Part shown: in pieces, positions 32,503 to 43,341 of the stretch
Layout: each line of letters opens with the position of its first letter
Position numbering within the stretch: position 1 is the first letter of the stretch
Origin: Zantedeschia hybrid cultivar
Lineage: Eukaryota > Streptophyta > Magnoliopsida > Alismatales > Araceae
Direction of reading: 5' to 3'
NCBI GenBank assembly: GCA_030544215.1
Contig: JARZZO010000011.1
Coordinates: forward strand, 46,869,587 to 46,933,586
DNA: 64,000 nt
The notes under the pieces: generated by a model
The model's database searches: none
Told to the model about the DNA's origin: nothing
What the model saw: the letters and a program-made list of their open reading frames with translations, nothing else
Position numbers and translations under genes: made by a program

Positions 32503-35066
32503 TGTAACGACCCGCCACCCTATAATCGGAAACCCGATTACTAAATGGGTATCGGATCATTATCTACAGGTTCACACCCGGATCTCATACGACACGTTTA
32601 GAGAAGTAAGCATTAAACAAGGCTAAATATAACAATCTCACCGACTTTGAGGAAAGTACAAGTGCGCAGGAAGGAAATTAATAATGTCCGTACACAGTCC
32701 AACAATAATTACATGGTCCAAAGAATTAAATAAGTACAGGCAGAAGCAAAGTACAACAACATCGGCGCACACCCCGAAACTAAGATAGCCACTGGCCCGC
32801 ACACCAAGGAGAACACCACACGCCGCCACTCGCCAATAAGTCCACACCTGAAACCGTAGGGAGTGAGTCACACCAGAATTGGGCTCAGTAGGGATCATCC
32901 GATCCCTGCCTCCCATACACACACACACACACAAGTGCAGTAATACAGAAAAGAAGGCAATTTGATTAAAGCAGTAAACACAGTTCCTAAATACCGATAT
33001 GAGACATATGTATCCGTAATGCAACAGGCACAGTTCTAAGCAATTCAAGTAACCCATCTCAACACCACAATTCATAATCAAAGATCTGGCTAAACACTCA
33101 AACCACACTGTCGACCGCATACAAACGGCACCTGTCCACCCCTACGATGTTTCGGGCACCGTATGGTGACGCAGTGAGTCAAACTAGGACTAACTAGGAC
33201 TAGTGAACCACCACCACCCAGTTACGTGTGCACACAAGCAGTCTAGACTACTGTCCTATCGACCGGACTTCCCTCAACGCCAGACTTCGGCGCTTCAAGA
33301 GGGCCCTGCGGACCGGCGAAACCCCCTCAAGCTGAAGCTATAGGGACTACCCGTAACCCTAACCTCTTGGGTCACATCAGGCCAAAGGGCGATGGGTACC
33401 ACTCGTAACCTTGATAGCTTAGGTTACATCAAGCCTAGTGGCGAAAGGGTAAACTCCAGCAACACCACACCCGGCTCCACGGTAAGAAACACGCCGAAAA
33501 TTGCCACGACCAACTAGGAAAGCACCGACCCGCTGAGACCAAACAGTAACCCCTCGTACAGCGCGCTGGCTACTCCGGCCCAACTGGCTCTAGATGGTTC
33601 TACTTCCCCCAGCCATAGGTGAAACACTAACATGCACCCCTCCCACACCGGTATGGCAACAATGCCACCTAGACACCGTGTCCCTCCCACACCGACACAA
33701 GGTGTCAAACGCAAACCACAATCACATAAAAACACATGTACACACAATGTGATTCCGATTATACATAAATCTTCAGCATCGATGTACGATTCTAAGCATG
33801 TATTTAATGAAGTTATGTCTTGAATCGCGTCGCCCAAGGCCGACGTCATTCAAAACCCCTAAACTGGTTCATGTGAAAACTGGTCTCGGAAGTTGGCCTA
33901 AAACATGTCGTGCATGGCAATCATTTTTTTAAACGGCGTCGCTGTCCCTAGTTGCCTAATCATGACAGAAACAAATTCAGACCTCCGGGCGGTCTGAACT
34001 AAAACGCCTGGGAAGCCGTCGTTGAAAGGCATCGCTGTCCCCGGACGCCATTCAAAACAAAACTCTATTCTCTCACAGAAACCGCTTCCGAGACAATTCT
34101 GGCCTAAATGGCGTCGTCCTAGCCCGTCACCATTTTAAATGGCGTCGCCCTATCCCGACGCCATTCAGAGCCCGAAATCTGGTTTCATGAAACTTCGCCC
34201 GAACCTCAAAACATGGTTTCCTCTATCCCAAAATCACCCCAAAAATAAGAAATGAAGGGGATAATCCAATTTACCACATGAAACACACTAATTCCCATTT
34301 CATAAAAATGATCATTTTCATGAAAAAGCTCCTTAACATGCTTATTCTACCCAAATCTCTATATACGTATCATGCTTCAAAGCGGGAAACACGGATGACA
34401 CAATCAAATTACATGCAAGGATCATCCCCCTATCGGTCACTTAAACTCCTCCTAGCTCCGTGCCGCCGAACCGCCGCACCGCAAACCGACGCCAGTACCG
34501 TTGTAGACGCCATCACTCTCCCGGGACGTCGGCCGTCCTCCGGAGAATGAAGTGCCGTGGAGGAGGTGGTGGTGGTAGTGGTGAGAGGTAGAGAGGTGGT
34601 GGAGTGGTGGAAGAGGAAGAAAGGGGAGGGGAAAGGAAAGAGGGAAACAGAGAGGGTTGGAGAGAGGGAGGAGAGAGAGTGAGAAGGAGAGAATGAGAGA
34701 AAGGAGGGGAGGCTCGCGGGGTCCAACTGAAACTAGTTAAAACGCGTCGTGCTAGACAGACGCCTATCAGCTGACATGACGGGGCCGTACTCTGACAGAA
34801 TCTCTGAAACGCGTCGTCTATACAAGACGCCGTTCAGACGATAAGACCAGGGCCGTACTCTCGCGGCCCAAAGCCAGCCGACGTAGCGCCCACGTGGCAC
34901 AACAGCGACCTAGCTAAATGGCGTCTACACAGCAAGACAGCATTCTAAAGGCGTCGTGCACCCCAGACGTCATTTAGAAGGCACACCCCAGACCTATCAA
35001 GGTCCAAACCACGGGGTCCGGCCTGAAACCGACCCGATAGCTGAACTCGAATCCTCAATCCTTACA
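32503..35066 (-). repeat. LTR C of the array
   Basis: 2,564 bp, from TGTAACGACC to CCTTACA, followed by CTACC, the likely right target duplication. Hairpin units are at about 33822-34172 and 34739-34982. It lacks short pieces present in LTR B, for example near 33125 and 34013. Confidence 0.88.
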
Positions 35067-35071
35067 CTACC

Positions 35072-36018
35072 AGTTATTTATGTGAGATATCCGGAGTGTT
35101 AAATCAGGTGAATATAAGATTGTTTGGGGTATCATGAGCCTTGTAAAGAGTATTGCGTTCTGTTAGTTTTGGTGATAACTTAATGGATCACTACTCGCCT
35201 GATCGCGTTATGATCGTGAGGTCGCACGTTTCATTTCCTGTATGACAGTTGGATAGTAGCAGCTAAGAGAGATTGTTTATTTACATTTGCCCATCATGGC
35301 CAAGTGGGAAATGTTGACATGTAGTGGGCTTGCCCACGTACCTGCCTATGTAGGCCACCATGCATGTGGCTAACCCACATTCATGCCCACGTTGGGCACT
35401 ATGCATGTGGCAGGTTTGTTGTCTTTCCTAACCGCATGCCTTTTGGGGTGTTTGTTAACCACTCCCTCTTCTTTTTAATGAGGAAATGAGGGTATATATA
35501 AGGGGAAGAGGGAGAAACGAGAAGACTAAGAAGGAGTTCATTCTTTCTTTTATTCTCTCTCTCAAAGGTCTCTCTCTTTCTCTAAGAGTTGCTTTCCAAG
35601 AGGCCATCACCAGGAGCCTAGGATTTGAAGCGTGGAGATAAGGAAGAAGTCCGCCTCGTGATTCTCCTCCTCGTCCTCCCGCGAAGCCATCCCCGCTTGT
35701 CCTCGAACGTCGCCGTCAAGGTACTCGCTAAACTCCCGCCATGATCTGTCTCCATGCACGCTTCCGTATTCATATCGTTTATTTAATGCATGGAGGATTT
35801 ATCAACACTCCCCATTGTTAATCCTAAACCCAAGTACCAAAGTAGCTAATTTGTGGGGATCCATTGGTGCCACCAGCTACCTATGAAACCAGTGCACACA
35901 TGTACCATTACTTGCCTGCATTGAACCATGTAAAGAGAAGTTTAAGGTGATTATACACCTCTATGATATATAACATGGTGGATAGTCGTCTAAGTTGTCA
36001 TGATGGATATGGTTGATG
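35072..36018 (+). other. Spacer with a possible solo LTR or promoter (35312-35807)
   Basis: No gene is recognised. 35312-35807 begins TGTTGACATG and ends TTTATCAACA, with inverted ends TGTTGA/TCAACA. It holds TATATATAA at 35493-35501, a CT-rich leader (35540-35585) and a GC-rich end, as an LTR would. No target duplication, primer site or coding region was found. It could instead be the promoter and leader of a host gene whose body is missing. Confidence 0.35.
35493..35501 (+). promoter_or_regulatory. TATA box in the possible LTR
   Basis: TATATATAA about 50 bases before a CT-rich leader. Context only. Confidence 0.4.
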
Positions 36019-36023
36019 ATGAC
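36019..36023. repeat. Target-site duplication ATGAC, left
   Basis: Identical to 48422-48426. Confidence 0.88.
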
Positions 36024-38376
36024 TGATCGTTTCGAATTGTGCATCGTTAAACACATGAAAACGTTCAATCTAAATTTATCCGGCTCACTCAAATCAGATT
36101 TTGGAAATTTAATAATGGTGAGTCCGAGTCGATTCCCAGGGAGATAGAATTTTAATTTTGAAAACTTTAGACTTTAGTTAATCTAAAAAAATAAGTGAAA
36201 ATTTAAGGAAACTAATTACTTAATTAAACTAAAACTAAGTTAACTAATGTTACCTAAAAATAAGATTACTCTAATTAAACAAATCTTTTTTTTTTCTTTT
36301 CTTTTTCAGAAATTAAACACAAACATAATTTGAAAATAAGCATGACTAAAAAAAAATTAACAAAGAAACTGTTATTTAACTAGGTGTAAATTACTAATTA
36401 ACTAAAAACCATGAGACAAATTACAAAATTTGTTGGTTTAATAACCTTAAACTAAAATGTCAAATAACACTTAACTAATCCTAAATAAATAAACTAATAC
36501 TAGTAGGGGAAGGAAAAGACTAGATTAACAGCAGCTTCTGTTGGAATTTTGTGGGTGGTTGCCGGCGCAATGGACCACCCGACTTCAACTACTTGGTGCT
36601 GCTGAAGGGTTGCTGGTGCGTGAACTGCTGGTGGCTGGTTGGCTACGTGGAGGTGCAGGAAGGCTGCTGCTGCTGGCAGGCTGGTGTAAGTGGAGAAGCT
36701 GCTGGGACAAGCTTGCATGGGCAGCACATGGGAGAAGCTTGGAGCTGCTGGTTCACGGCTGGGACAGCTGGAGGAAACAGCTGCTGTTGCTGGCAGCGTG
36801 GAGGAGAGGAAGAAGGTGCTGGTGGACTGCCGCTGATGTACGTAGCTGCTGCTGGATGTTGCTGGGATTTGCTGGCTTGAGCGTTGGTGACTTCTGGGAA
36901 GAAGCTTCAGGCGCAGCAGGTGGAGGTAGGTGGTGCTGCGCTGCTGGTGCTCCGCCGCGTGGAGGAGCTTGCTGGCATGCGTGGGAGCTTCACCGCATGG
37001 AGAGGCTGGCTACATTGGGATGCAGCGCATGCAGGCTTGCTGGGAAGAAGGCATGGAGGTCGGCGGTGCTGCGGGCTCAAGCGTTGGGCAGCGCTGGAGT
37101 GCTGGAACCGCTAGCCGCTGGATGCTTGACTTGGGCTTCAGCGGTTGCCGCGTGGGAGAGCTGCTGTGAAGGCTTCAAGTGCTAGTTTCAGCCGCTGCAT
37201 GCGCTGGGACAGGTGCTGGTACTCGGGTACTTGCAGGCGTTGGAGTGCAGCTGGGTGGTGCGTGGAGATGCTTGGAGCTGGCTCGCGCAGAGAGAACCCG
37301 AGAGAGGGCGTATGGGAGGAGAGGAAGAGAGATACGGCGGAGGAGGACAGGGAGAGAGAGGGAGTTTGCGGGGCTGATAAGCTGCGGGAGGAGAGGAGGA
37401 AGGTTGGCTTCACCGCGTGGAGCTTGGACAGGTTCTGCTGGAGGCGGGTTGCTGTGAACGCTGGGACACGTAGGTGCTGCGGGGTTGCAGCGGCTTCAGA
37501 TGCTTACGCAGGTGCTGGGAGTTCTGGAGTGCGCTGGGTGCTTGCAGGACGTGCACTTGCTGGAGGGAGAGAAAGAGAGACCGAGAGAAAGAGAAAGAGA
37601 GAACGAGAGAGAGAGGGATGCCGGGCAACGGTGGTAAGGAGAAGAGGAGGAGAAAACCCGAGAGAGAGAGAGAATAGAGGGAGAGAAAGAGAAACTGAGA
37701 GAAAACAGAGTGGTGTGGGAGTGAGAGAGAGAGAGAGAATAGAGGGGAGAAAGAGAGGAAGGAGCTGCGTGGGAGAGAGATTACGGAGACAGAGAGAGAG
37801 AAGAACTCGAAAGAGAGGAGGAGGAGGGCTGCGAGAAAGAGTTTGGGAAAAGAGAAAAACCGGACAGAGGTTGCTGCGGGAAGGAGGTTATTATAGAGAG
37901 GAGGAGAGGCGTGGGAAGGAAATTGGAGAAGAGGTAGGATTGCGGTTTTGAGAAATTGGAGAGAATGAAGGAAATAGTTGGTTTTGGGAAACTCCAGCGA
38001 GGGAAGGAATCAAATTGTATTTTTACCCCTGTTTTAGTTGAAATTCGCACACTAGACCTCTCTCAAATTTTCGGAAACTCCACCAGCTGCACTGCATCCT
38101 CGGCATGTCCTGTTCACACAAAATAAATATAAATTAGCACATTATCATAAAAATATCATCATATTTATTCATTTCGTCTCGGTTTTGTCGAAAAATCGCA
38201 AATGCGCTATGCTCCTTTAATCACATGAAATGATGATGTTTTAAAGTCAGAATTTGATGAAATTGGTACCGTTGGACTTGTTACACAATTATCTATCATT
38301 TCATGCTATTTTGCAGATAAAAATATGAGTATGATGCATATGACTGCCCTTAAATGATCAATTTAACATTTTATTA
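36024..38376 (-). repeat. 3' LTR of the Athila-like element
   Basis: Contains a CTG/GCTGG-rich block (about 36530-37560) and a (GA)n-rich block (about 37560-37860). Several long plus-strand frames (for example 36541-37185 and 37145-37951) recur in the other LTR. They lie antisense to the element and have repeat-driven composition, so I do not call them genes. The end is TTATTA rather than TTATCA, a single change. Confidence 0.9.
37888..37895 (-). promoter_or_regulatory. TATA box of the Athila LTR (copy at 47933-47940)
   Basis: TATAATAA on the minus strand, followed in element sense by a CT-rich leader. Conserved in both LTRs. Confidence 0.5.
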
Positions 38377-38390
38377 CACCCCCCAACTTA
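38377..38390 (-). promoter_or_regulatory. Polypurine tract of the Athila-like element
   Basis: Minus-strand TAAGTTGGGGGGTG touches the 3' LTR. A perfect 8-bp hairpin (CATTGCTA/TAGCAATG, 6-base loop) is at 38393-38414. Confidence 0.85.
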
Positions 38391-38392
38391 CT

Positions 38393-38414
38393 CATTGCTA
38401 GTCCCTTAGCAATG
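38393..38414 (-). promoter_or_regulatory. Hairpin beside the Athila polypurine tract
   Basis: Perfect 8-bp arms with GTCCCT centre, two bases from the polypurine tract. The arrangement resembles the hairpins beside the tracts of the other gypsy lineage in this window. Confidence 0.65.
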
Positions 38415-39525
38415 CAAATAAGAAAAAGTTAGGACAAACAATGAATTATCATGCTTCATTTGTAGTATCTTTCACAATCAATTTAAGTGGTAGCCGATTG
38501 GTTAAGCTAAAAGTTTTCATATCCCACAATATTTTGATTCACGACAGGTGATTGTGCATGAATTTTGACACACTTAGAACTCGTTTCCGACCTTTTTGGT
38601 ATATTCTTGCCTTTACTACCCTTTAGATAAGACTACCTGGGGAGAAGAAGAGAATAAAAGATTTCCCGATCAGTCAGTGAAGACCGTTTTTCAGTTCCCG
38701 TCCCAACTCAGCATTTTTCACGACTTGGTCATATTTTTGGTACGATGGACTTTTTAGCGTGGCGTTTGTTCCATTTTAATGTACTTTTTGCTTTTGAGAG
38801 TGCGTACTTTTTGCCACTCTCTTTGAATTGCCTGCGGGGAGGTGCGTACTTTTTGCCACCTACCTTCCTTTAGCTCTTTTAACGCCTTATATTGCCTTTA
38901 ATGTTTACAGCTGTCTATTTTAAATGACCGCCTCTTTTAGAGTGCTGAGTGGGACAGTCCCCTATTACGGATCCTACACATTCCTTTCGTTCAACCCAAA
39001 AGAAAAATTAGAATAAGTAGTCTTATCCTTGAGGTTAATTCTAGCAATTCTATACTCTTAAGATCTTCCATTTATTCTAAGTTGCCGTGTGTATGTGAAA
39101 ATCATCCTGCCGTAGATTTTTGTAAAGTGGGATATTTAAACTTTAAAGGTTCTTTAACCAATGTGACAACCAAAAAAACTGATTTATTAAAGATTTACTT
39201 AATAAAACATGATTTTCATGCAATTTTCTTAGGATGTGAAAAGAAGTTTTCGAAAAAAATTGACTATTTTTCAGTGAAAGATATCAGTGCATGTCAAATT
39301 GATTGTCCCACCCCCCAACTTGATTGACATTGTCCTCAATGGCATAAAAGATATGAAAAACGCGCAGCCAGAAGAATTTGTGAAGGAGCGAAACAACTTG
39401 TAATGAAGAGGCGGCGACTGCTGCTCAGGGACCTAAAAGGAAAGAAATACAAAAGCTAAAGTAAAATATTGGGTTGCCTCCCATCAAGCGCTAAGTCTAT
39501 CGTCTTCAGCCAGACGGAAGTTCAG
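38415..39525 (-). other. Non-coding region between integrase and the 3' polypurine tract
   Basis: No frame with motifs; the 81-residue frame at 39082-39327 is on the wrong strand. A repeated phrase GTGCGTACTTTTTGCCAC occurs near 38801 and 38842. An envelope-like gene, present in some Athila relatives, is absent. Confidence 0.5.
39309..39321 (-). promoter_or_regulatory. Second, internal polypurine tract copy
   Basis: CACCCCCCAACTT is an exact 13-base copy of the 3' polypurine tract, 932 bases inside the element, just after the integrase end. It is also followed by a hairpin (CATTG/CAATG, TCCT centre, 39328-39341). Confidence 0.65.
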
Positions 39526-40659
39526 TTAGTGGGGATCACTCAGTTCTATGGATTCAGGTGGCTCATTTTGAAGATTTTCAATGAATGGTTTCAACCGTTG
39601 ACCATTAACAGTAAAAGTGTTCCCACTCTTGGGATTCAGAATTTTGACGGCTCCATGATCGAAGGCTTTAACGACTACGAATGGTCCATCCCATCTGGAT
39701 TTCAGTTTTCCTGGAAATAAGCGGAGCCTGGAGTTAAATAGCCAAACTTTCTGATTTGGAAGAAAGGATTTTCTTACAATATGTTTATCCTGAAAAGCTT
39801 TAGTTTTGGCTTTATAAATCTTTGAATTTTCATAGGCCTCGTTGCGCAACTCTTCCAGCTCACTCAGTTGTAAGGTTCGGTAGGAACCAGCTTGGGCTAG
39901 GTCCAGATTGACTTGTTTGATAGCCCAATAAGCCCTATGTTCCAATTCCACCGGAAGGTGGCACGCTTTTCCAAAAACCAGGCGATAAGGAGACATGCCA
40001 ATAGGAGTTTTGTAAGCGGTCCGATAGGCCCATAAAGCATCATCCAATCTTTCAGACCAATCTTTTCTATCGGGCCTAACGGACTTTTGCAGAATATTCT
40101 TGGTCTCCCTATTGGAAACTTCCACTTGGCCATTGGTTTGGAGGTGATAAGGGGTAGCTACTTTGTGATTAATCCCATATTTCTTAAGCAAAGTCCGAAA
40201 TTGGTAATTCATTATATGCGTTTCCCCATCACTTATGATAGCTTTAGGCCACCCGAACCGAAAAAAGATATTCTTCTGAACGAATTTAATGACCACTTTA
40301 TGATCATTAGTTCGAGTGGCTACTGCTTCAATTCATTTTGAGACATAATCCACTGCTACCAGAATATATGTATGTCCAAAAGAAGGTGGAAAAGGTCCCA
40401 TAAAGTCAATTCCCCAAACATCAAAGACTTCAACCACTAAGATTGGGTTGAGTGGCATCATATCCATTTTCGCCATATTTCCTACGGCCTGACATCGGAG
40501 GCAAGTTTTGCTAAATTCATGGGCATCTTTGAAAAGTGTGGGCCAGTAAAAACCACTTTCCAGGACTTTGGCTGCAGTTTTCTTTCCTGAGAAGTGGCCC
40601 CCACATGCTAGATTATGGCAGAAGTTAAGAACACTCTGTTGTTCTTCTTCAGGAACACA
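39526..40659 (-). pseudogene. Integrase of the Athila-like element, broken
   Basis: Inserts the element cDNA into the genome. The HHCC zinc domain is readable at about 40650-40490 (CHNLACGGHFSGKKTAA, then CLRCQ). The catalytic core follows with GIDFMGPF, then ISDGE and NGQVEVSNRETKNILQ in the 256-residue frame 40296-39526, and a C-terminal part with KVWLFNSRLRLFPGKLKSRW and a GPF motif. Two stops separate it from the polymerase and split it: 40660-40662 and 40333-40335 (TGA where a Trp codon is expected in the phrase VSK.IEA). Both fit C-to-T or G-to-A change. It would not be functional. Confidence 0.85.
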
Positions 40660-41967
40660 TCACCTAATGATTTGATCAGGACAAAATTTGAATAATTCAG
40701 GATCCTCCCAGAAATAATATTTTTCCTGAGAAAAGAATTTGTCCTTTTCACTTTTAGTCCATCCTTCTGGAAGCTGATTAGTCACCTTGTAATTGACAAT
40801 ATGAGTATACCAAGGTGTAGCAGTGTAAGAAATGGTCAGTAGATGCTCATCAGGAAAGGAATCAATGATTGGTGTACTTTCAGAGATTGGAATTCGGGAT
40901 AGGTGGTTAGCTACCACATTCTCAGAACCCTTCTTATCCCGAATTTCCAAATCAAATTCCTGAAGGAGTAGGATCCATCTAATAAGCCTAGGCTTTGCAT
41001 CCTTCTTGGTCAACAGGTATTTGAGAGCTGAGTGATCAGAATAGATTATGACTTTTGCCCCTAAAAGATAAGATCTGAATTTTTCTACGGCAAAAACCAC
41101 AGCCAATAATTCCTTTTCTGTGGTGGTATAATTCATTTGAGCATCGGCAAGGGTGCGACTTGCATAATATATCACCACGGGACACTTGTTGATTCTTTGT
41201 CCCAAAACCACACCGATAGCATAATCAGAGGCATCACACATGATTTCGAAGGGTAAAGACCAATCTGGAGATAGAAGAATCGGGGCTTTGGTCAAAGATT
41301 CCTTCAGAGAATTAAATGCCTTGATGCAAGATTCATCCATTTGGAAAGGAACATCCTTAGCTAGGAGAAGAGTTAGAGGCCGGGCAATTTGAGAGAAATT
41401 GTAGATAAACCGGCGATAGAAACCGGCATGGCCAAGGAATGAACGGATCTGTCTGACCGAGGTGGGCGGAGGGAGATTGGATATGAGATCGATCTTAGCT
41501 TTATCTACCTCTATCCCCCTTTCAGACACAATGTGACCTAGAACAATGCCCTCTCGAACCATGAAGTGGCTCTTTTCCCAACTAAGTATCAGGTTGGTGT
41601 CTATGCATCGTGCTAGCACTTGTTTAAGATTTTTCAGGCAATTTTCAAAAGAGTCCCCGAAGATTGAGAAATCATCCATGAAAACTTCGAAGAATTCTCC
41701 TACCATATCGGAGAAGATGGCCATCATGCACCGTTGAAATGTGGCTGATGCATTGCATAATCCGAATGGCATTCTCCTAAAAGCAAACGTGCCATAAGGG
41801 CACGTGAAGGTGGTCTTTTCTTGATCTTCCGGATAAATAGCCACTTGATTATACCCGGAGGACCCATCTAAGAAGCAAAAGTACTTCTGGCCTGATAACT
41901 TTTCCAGAATCTGGTCTATGAATGAGAGTGGAAAGTGGTCCTTCTTAGTCATGAGATTCAACTTTCA
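40660..41967 (-). pseudogene. Reverse transcriptase-RNase H of the Athila-like element
   Basis: The 433-residue frame starts after a stop at 41965-41967 that interrupts the RT motif VCIDY.KLN. The RT core is otherwise clear: FLDGSSGYNQVAI, TFAFRRMPFGLCNASATFQR and the catalytic FMDDFS. RNase H follows with CDASDYAIGVVLGQ, TTEKELLAVVFA and YSDHSALKYL. The last acidic position reads VVANHLSR, where related elements have ADHLSR, so a catalytic Asp appears lost (a single G-to-A). The frame ends at the stop 40660-40662, within what should be one polyprotein. Confidence 0.88.
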
Positions 41968-43341
41968 GTAATCAATGCATACTCTCCATCCCGTGGTGAG
42001 CCTAGTGGGTACCTCTTCTCCATGATCATTCTTAATAACCGTTAATCCAGATTTCTTGGGTACCACTTGTGTTGGGCTGACCCATTTACTGTCTGATATT
42101 GGGTAAATAATACCCACATCCAGCCATTTCACAACTTCCTTCTTCACCACTTCTTTCATATTGGGATTAAGCCGCCTTTGTATCTCCTGACTGGACTTAG
42201 AATTCTCTTCCATATAGATATGATGCATGCAAATGGACGGGCTAATTCCCTTTAAATCTGCCACCGACCATCCAATGGCACCCTTGTGGTCTTTGAGGAC
42301 CTCGGTTAATTGGGCCTCTTGCGGCGATGTGAGATTTGCCGCAATGATGACTGGGAGAGTTTGGTCCGGGCCCAAAAAGATATACTTGAGAGATTCAGGT
42401 AATGGTTTGAGTTCAAGCTCAGGAGGGTCTTCTAAAGATGACAAAGCAGGCTCATACTGTAAGACTGGTAAAGGTTCAACCTTGGGCCAAGATGTTAATG
42501 GGCCAGGAGAGTCATTTAAAGTGTTGGCTTCCTCCAAAAGGTCATAGGTGGACATCTCATTTTCTTCAACCAGATTATCCAAGACATCAATAGTATGGCA
42601 TTCTTTTTCATTATCTGGGTATTGAGATGCTTTGAAGACATTAATCTGGACCTTTTGACCTCCAAATGAAATGTCCATTATGCCAGTTTCACAATTTATA
42701 TTAGCTTTGGCAGTGGCTAAGAATGGACGACCTAGGATGATCGGAGTGAGTTCCTCAGGTAATGCCATATCCAGAATAAGAAAATCCACGGGAAAATAAT
42801 AATCATGAACCTTCACAATAACATCCTCGATTAATCCCCGTGGAGTTTTCACAGACCTATCAGTCAACTGCAATATGATGGATGTGGGCTTTAATTCTCT
42901 AATATCAAATTTTTCATAAATGGCTGTTGGTAATAGATTTACACTCGCACCTAGATCCAATAAAGCTCTATCAAATATAACTCCAGCTAAGTCACAGGAA
43001 ATTAGAGGTGCTCCAGGATCCTTTAACTTCTTGGGTAAATGATTCATCACAATTGCACTAACATCCTCAGAAAGGCGAACCTTTTCGGGTGCCATTCTAG
43101 ATTCTCTTCGTGGAGTACATAATTCATTGAGAAACTTAGCATAAGCTGGCACATGCTTGATGGCATCGAGGAGTGGAATATTAATTTGGACTTGTTTGAA
43201 CAAATCCAACAACTCCTCATTCTGGGCTAGTTTCTTCCTGGTATTGGGCTTAGCTAACAAGGCATTAGGAAATAGCACCCTAGGTTTATAAGAACTTAGG
43301 CCTTCATCAATCTTCCCTTTTCCTTTCAGATCCTCCTCCAA
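41968..43341 (-). pseudogene. Protease and linker to RT, Athila-like element
   Basis: A 458-residue open segment of the polyprotein. The aspartic protease motif is ALLDLGASVNLLP, normal for the Athila group, followed by ILGRPFLATAKANINCETG. The C-terminal third is the start of RT (EVVKWLDVGIIYPISDSKWV, then TGWRVCIDY). The segment lies between upstream stops and the RT stop at 41965-41967, and its first Met is not a real start. Confidence 0.85.

Larger units (their letters stand above)
17171..35066 (-). mobile_element. Tandem array of gag-only Ty3/gypsy elements: LTR-gag-LTR-gag-LTR
   Basis: Three LTRs of one family (A: 17171-18040 plus 25027-26747; B: 28332-30925; C: 32503-35066) alternate with two internal regions (26748-28331 and 30926-32502). 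All are on the minus strand, and each LTR measures about 2.56-2.59 kb. The outermost flanks CTACT and CTACC match 4 of 5, so the array appears to be one insertion event expanded by unequal LTR recombination. LTR A starts TGGAACG instead of TGTAACG. Each internal region has a tRNA-Met primer site, a damaged gag and a polypurine tract, and no protease, polymerase or integrase. A younger related element is nested in LTR A. Confidence 0.85.

Noticed and set aside
36541..37951. Long plus-strand frames of 214 and 268 residues, repeated at 46595-47996
   Set aside because: They recur only because they lie in the two LTRs, are antisense to the element, and come from CTG-rich and GA-rich repeats.
38415..39525. 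Envelope-like gene in the Athila element
   Set aside because: The region after integrase has no minus-strand frame of useful length and no membrane segment.
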